Virus record (IMG/VR): IMGVR_UViG_3300023117_000088
Span: 1 to 22,973 of that record
Direction: 5' to 3' (one strand)
Source of the DNA: a virus
Length of the DNA stretch: 22,973 nucleotides
Position 1 is the first letter of the stretch. Every line of letters starts with the position of its first letter. Shown here in pieces: positions 19,462 to 22,973 of the stretch. The position numbers were made by a program, and so were the translations under genes. The notes under the pieces are model-generated. The model worked only from the letters and a program-made list of their open reading frames with translations. It had not been told where the DNA came from and did no database searches.

Positions 19462-21334
19462 GCCCGGGGTCAACCGGGAAACTACCCGCTACAATGCCGA
19501 AGGTACATGGTATGAGACGGACAAAATCCGTTTCCGCTTTGGCGCACCCCAGAAAATTGGCGGGTGGGAGCGTATCTCCGCTGATACATACTTAGGTGTA
19601 TGCCGGTCTATGTTCAACTGGGCTACTCTGGGCGGACAAAACTTAGTGTCGGTTGGCACTAACATCAAATACTACATAGAGCGCGGCGGCGCGTACTACG
19701 ATTCAACCCCCTACCGCCTTATTTCCGGTGTCGGAGATGCAACATTCGCCGCTGTTAATGGCGACGCTACTATTACTGTAACCGAAGTAGACCACGGGGC
19801 TAGTGCTGGTGATTACGTGACTTTCTCCGGGGCGGTTTCTTTAGGCGGTAACATTACTGCTGATGTCTTAAACCAGAACTACATAATAGCTACTGTAATA
19901 GACGGAAGTAATTTTACTATAGAAGCCGTAGACACTTCTGGTGCAACTGTACTTGCTAATGCGTCCGATACCGGTAATGGCGGGGCATCCGCTGTAGCTT
20001 CCTATGAAATAACCCCCGGAGCAGAGTATGCTGTGCCCTTTACAGGTTGGGGTTCCGGTACATGGGGTGCCAGCACTTGGGGTTCTGGCGGGGCTACCAC
20101 GGCCACTATACGCCTCTGGAGCCAATCTAACTTTGGGGAAGACCTGATTCTGGCTGACCGGGGCGGTAACATTTACCTCTGGGACGGAGGCATTGGCGCA
20201 ACCACAAACAACAGGGCTGTTATCTTATCTGACGTTGTAGGGGCAGATGCAAGCACTCCTACAGTAGTAAATTACACTGCCGTGTCTGATATATTCCGGT
20301 TTGTCTTCTGTTTTGGGTGTAACGATTATGGTAGCAGTACCCTAGACCCAATGCTCATACGGTGGTCTGACCAAGAAGACGCGCTTACTTGGGCACCCTC
20401 AGCTACTAACCAAGCCGGTAGTTTACGTCTTTCTAACGGCAGCGAAATCGTCACCTCAATACAATCTAGGCAGGAAGTGCTTGTATGGACAGACGCGGCG
20501 CTTTACGGCATGCAGTATCTGGGTGCCCCGGAAGTTTGGGGGGCTAACCTTCTCGGCGGTAACATAACTATAGCCAGCCAAAACGCGGCTGCGTTTGCCA
20601 ATGACGTTGCTTACTGGATGGGTAAAGACAAGTTTTATACCTACGACGGTACCACTAAGACCCTACCTTGTTCTGTCCGCAGTTACATTTTTAACGATTT
20701 CAACCAGCAACAGACAGATCAAATAATATGTGGTACTAACGAGCGTTTTAATGAGGTCTGGTGGTTTTACTGTTCTTCTGGGTCTACTACCGTAGATAAG
20801 TACGTAATATACAACTACTCCGAAAATGCTTGGTCGTACGGGAATATGGCTAGGACAGCTTGGATGGACGCTGATCTACGAGAACTACCGCTTGCCGCAA
20901 CCTACAGTAATAACCTTGTGGAGCACGAAACCGGCTACGATGACAAAGAAACGAGCAGCGTATTCCCGATTACAGCTACGCTAGTATCGTCAGAGTTTGA
21001 TTTAGACGACGGCAACAGGGCTATGTTTGTTACGCGCGTACTGCCAGACGTAACCTTTGATGGGTCTACTGCTTCTACTCCATCCCTGACCATGACGCTG
21101 TCCCCCATGGCTAACTCCGGTTCCGGGTACAAATCCCCCCTTTCTGAAGGCGGTAACAGTTCAGCTACGGTAACGCGTTCCGCTACTGTGCCCGTTGAGC
21201 AGTTTACGGGACAGGCGTACGTACGTCTAAGAGGCCGCCAGATGGCATTTAAGGTCGAATCTACTGCGGAAGGGGTGGCATGGAAACTAGGCGCTACACG
21301 CTTCGATATGCGCCCTGATGGTCGGAGAGGCTAA
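19436..21334 (+). CDS. Tail protein, P22 gp10-type stabilization-like
   Basis: The protein has 632 residues. It begins MPVQKIQFKPGVNRETTRYN, with TDKIRFRFGAPQKIGGWERI next. An Ig-like beta insert at about 98-190 (YVTFSGAVSLGGNITADVLN) is followed by a large beta region with repeated patterns such as LWSQSNFGEDLILADRGGNI and GSLRLSNGSEIVTSIQSRQE. The end, GATRFDMRPDGRRG, is typical. This large family is very common in marine short-tailed phages and is often compared with the packaged-DNA stabilization protein gp10 of P22, a tail-hub or plug component. I recognise the family with confidence; the exact structural place is inferred. Confidence 0.8.
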   Translation: MPVQKIQFKPGVNRETTRYNAEGTWYETDKIRFRFGAPQKIGGWERISADTYLGVCRSMFNWATLGGQNLVSVGTNIKYYIERGGAYYDSTPYRLISGVGDATFAAVNGDATITVTEVDHGASAGDYVTFSGAVSLGGNITADVLNQNYIIATVIDGSNFTIEAVDTSGATVLANASDTGNGGASAVASYEITPGAEYAVPFTGWGSGTWGASTWGSGGATTATIRLWSQSNFGEDLILADRGGNIYLWDGGIGATTNNRAVILSDVVGADASTPTVVNYTAVSDIFRFVFCFGCNDYGSSTLDPMLIRWSDQEDALTWAPSATNQAGSLRLSNGSEIVTSIQSRQEVLVWTDAALYGMQYLGAPEVWGANLLGGNITIASQNAAAFANDVAYWMGKDKFYTYDGTTKTLPCSVRSYIFNDFNQQQTDQIICGTNERFNEVWWFYCSSGSTTVDKYVIYNYSENAWSYGNMARTAWMDADLRELPLAATYSNNLVEHETGYDDKETSSVFPITATLVSSEFDLDDGNRAMFVTRVLPDVTFDGSTASTPSLTMTLSPMANSGSGYKSPLSEGGNSSATVTRSATVPVEQFTGQAYVRLRGRQMAFKVESTAEGVAWKLGATRFDMRPDGRRG

Positions 21335-21984
21335 TGAGTGAAGCCTTAATCAGTAGAACACCGCCCCCCGCACTGCCAATACCGGGTGAGAACATTGATA
21401 AGCGGTACATAGACTCTCAGAACAACGTACTGCGGTTATACTTCGGGCGTATATCTAATGCCATAAACAATGTAACTGGGCACTTGGGCGGTAGGTTCCT
21501 AGATCAATCTAACGGGCTTTTCTTTTCTACTGTAGACCAGACAGCCGCCACTACAAACACAGGATACCCGATTCAATTTGAGAATACTTATTTAAATCAT
21601 GGTGTTACAATAAACGGCGGGTCTAGCACACAGATTACCGTAGAGTACTCAGGGGTATATAATTTCCAATTTACCGGGTCTGTGTACAGCAATTCGGCGT
21701 CGCCCAAGAATGTGTACTTGTGGATTAGGCGTAACGGTACTGATATTGGCTACTCCACTAAGCAGCACGTATTGTCCGGCTCTGGGGATGCCGTCCCGGT
21801 AGCGTGGAACTTCAATATAGATATGACCGCAGGACAGTATTTGGAGATGATATGGGCTACTTCCGATACGACAGCCATTCTTGAAGCCGCCGCGCCGTCT
21901 AGCCCCCACCCCGGTATACCGTCTGCTGTTATGGCGGTTAGTTTAGTATCAGCGTTGCCCGATACGCTGCCGACCCCTCCGTAG
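21334..21984 (+). CDS. Virion protein with C1q/TNF-like end domain
   Basis: The protein has 216 residues. The N-terminal segment contains RYIDSQNNVLRLYFGRISNA, typical for marine phage proteins following the 632-residue tail protein. The C-terminal part (about 85-210) has the jelly-roll pattern of C1q/TNF-like domains: EYSGVYNFQFTGSVYSNS, NVYLWIRRNGTDIG and AGQYLEMIWATS. It probably trimerises and forms a small spike or cap. The ATG overlaps the previous stop (TAATG). No ligand can be named. Confidence 0.78.
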   Translation: MSEALISRTPPPALPIPGENIDKRYIDSQNNVLRLYFGRISNAINNVTGHLGGRFLDQSNGLFFSTVDQTAATTNTGYPIQFENTYLNHGVTINGGSSTQITVEYSGVYNFQFTGSVYSNSASPKNVYLWIRRNGTDIGYSTKQHVLSGSGDAVPVAWNFNIDMTAGQYLEMIWATSDTTAILEAAAPSSPHPGIPSAVMAVSLVSALPDTLPTPP

Positions 21985-21992
21985 GTGATGAG

Positions 21993-22973
21993 ATGAGCAA
22001 AGTTAAAAAATTTCAAGGTGGCGGCGATATTTTTGGTGGTCCGGGTTTTGCAACCACAGATTTTTCTATGGACGACATAAACGCCATAATAGAGCAACTC
22101 CAACGCGAACAGCGGGAAATTGAATTAGCTATGGCTAGGGCATTATTTGGGGATGTGCTTAATAGACCTTTCGATAACCCTTTCTTTAAAGACCCGAATT
22201 GGGGTGACCCCGGCGCCATACGGGACGGGGTGTATAACATTAGCCCTACACCAGCAGTAAGTAATACTGGTGGAACCGATGGTGGTGCTGGTAGAACCGG
22301 TGGTGAGGGAGGAAAACAAGAAGACGCAGTAGAGGTAATTACCGGCACACAAGACGGTACTTCGGTAGACACTATACGCGACCTCATAAACAAGGGCGCA
22401 GTAAACGCAGGTGAAGTCTGGGACAAAGTAACCGGTACGTTTAGTAAAGTATTTCAAATGCCGGGTATGCCAGATTGGACAGTTTTTAACCCATTCGACC
22501 CTTCTGCTACTGTTACATGGGGAAAAACAGGCGGCTCCCCAACAATCCCCGTAGGCACCACTCCGGGCGGCACAAGTACCAGTGCCACTACCGGAATACC
22601 CGCTGTAGATAGAGTATTAGCTGATGTTATAGACGTGATAATGGGTAGAGCTGGGGCTGGAGATTTAATCCCTACAGAAGAAGAGATAAGAGAAGTGTTG
22701 GCAGGGGTACTAAAGACAAAGTACGGACTGCCCGGGGATATGTCTGTAGATGATGTTTTAGCCGAAGCTAGCACCGCAGCATCTCGTGCGTGGGAACGCA
22801 GGCAACGGTTAGGAGAGGGTGACGCCGGTAATAATGGCGGTTTTGGGGTAAACCTGGGCGACAAAGATTGCAGCGACTCCGCTTACGCTATAGCTAATCC
22901 AGAAGAGTGCGGCCCCGGTGGTGATGGTGGAACTGATGGTGGAACCGATGGTGGAACCGATGGCGGAATCGAT
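21993..22973 (+). CDS. Large virion-type protein with Gly-Thr-Asp repeat (3' partial)
   Basis: The frame is open from ATG 21993 to the window end, 327 codons without a stop. The start MSKVKKFQGGGDIFGG has a Lys-Gly-Gly lead known from phage virion proteins. A helix (about 27-50, INAIIEQLQREQREIELAMA) follows, then low-complexity Gly/Thr linkers and a helical domain with AVDRVLADVIDVIMGRAG and YGLPGDMSVDDVLAEAST. Two Cys (DKDCSDSAY and NPEECGPGG) precede a GGTDGG repeat in which the window ends. It could be an internal virion protein ejected with the DNA, as often encoded after tail genes in short-tailed phages; this is inference. Confidence 0.75.
   Translation, partial: MSKVKKFQGGGDIFGGPGFATTDFSMDDINAIIEQLQREQREIELAMARALFGDVLNRPFDNPFFKDPNWGDPGAIRDGVYNISPTPAVSNTGGTDGGAGRTGGEGGKQEDAVEVITGTQDGTSVDTIRDLINKGAVNAGEVWDKVTGTFSKVFQMPGMPDWTVFNPFDPSATVTWGKTGGSPTIPVGTTPGGTSTSATTGIPAVDRVLADVIDVIMGRAGAGDLIPTEEEIREVLAGVLKTKYGLPGDMSVDDVLAEASTAASRAWERRQRLGEGDAGNNGGFGVNLGDKDCSDSAYAIANPEECGPGGDGGTDGGTDGGTDGGID
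22917..22973 (+). repeat. 12-base tandem repeat coding Gly-Gly-Thr-Asp
   Basis: A 9-base lead GGTGGTGAT is followed by four 12-base units, GGTGGAACYGAT and variants, at 22926, 22938, 22950 and 22962. The array reaches the window end and may continue. The same unit occurs once at 22269-22280. It encodes GGTD repeats, a flexible acidic linker, and could change length by slippage. Confidence 0.9.

Noticed and set aside
22013-22864. Minus-strand open frames near the window end (137 and 136 codons)
   Set aside because: They oppose a 327-codon uninterrupted + strand frame that starts correctly after the previous gene and shows protein-like domains.
22917-22973. CRISPR array
   Set aside because: The repeats are 12 bases, contiguous without spacers, and in frame within a coding region.

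Overview
This window is a stretch of a tailed double-stranded DNA phage genome (Caudoviricetes). Every supported gene lies on the + strand. Genes are packed with ATGA or TAATG overlaps or gaps of a few bases. The longest gap is the 141 bases after the capsid gene. No integrase, replication gene, tRNA, CRISPR array or insertion sequence is visible. Many of the small proteins belong to families I remember from uncultured marine phages, so a marine bacterial host is likely, but the host cannot be named. There is no tail sheath, tail tube or tape-measure gene. There are two neck-adaptor-like proteins and a large protein resembling P22-type stabilization proteins. A short-tailed (podovirus-like) virion is therefore the best inference.

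Layout. (1) 1-1523: the end of a virion protein, then the Mu gpT-type major capsid protein. (2) 1524-1664: a strong intrinsic terminator, then a compact element with three interleaved helices (a tandem pseudoknot) ending at the ribosome binding site of the next gene. (3) 1665-3622: two small structural proteins, then five small lysine-rich proteins, one of them a 54-codon gene that is easy to miss. (4) 3623-5769: two related neck-adaptor-like proteins separated by a zinc-ribbon protein and a second 54-codon gene, then a small helical protein. (5) 5780-6937: two beta-rich virion proteins and another zinc-ribbon protein. (6) 6948-17708: about 10.8 kb of tail-fibre and adhesin genes. It contains a glycine-rich adhesin, a 2-oxoglutarate/Fe(II) oxygenase, a duplicated fibre N-terminus, the relic end of a lost glycine-rich fibre gene, and a tandemly duplicated two-gene receptor-binding module with LamG-like, SPRY-like and DUF7483-like domains. 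(7) 17710-19461: a lysis region with four membrane proteins, including a 40-codon one, and a T4-type lysozyme. (8) 19436-22973: a 632-residue tail protein, a C1q-like protein and a long protein that runs off the window end inside a Gly-Thr-Asp repeat.

How it works together: capsid and connector proteins build the head and neck. The fibre region supplies several alternative or co-assembled adhesins, with small helper proteins translated in coupling with them. The lysis genes sit between fibre and tail genes. The most notable features are the pseudoknot element after the capsid gene, a C-terminal peptide (RGxGxAxKG) shared by three different small proteins, and clear traces of fibre-cassette duplication and loss.
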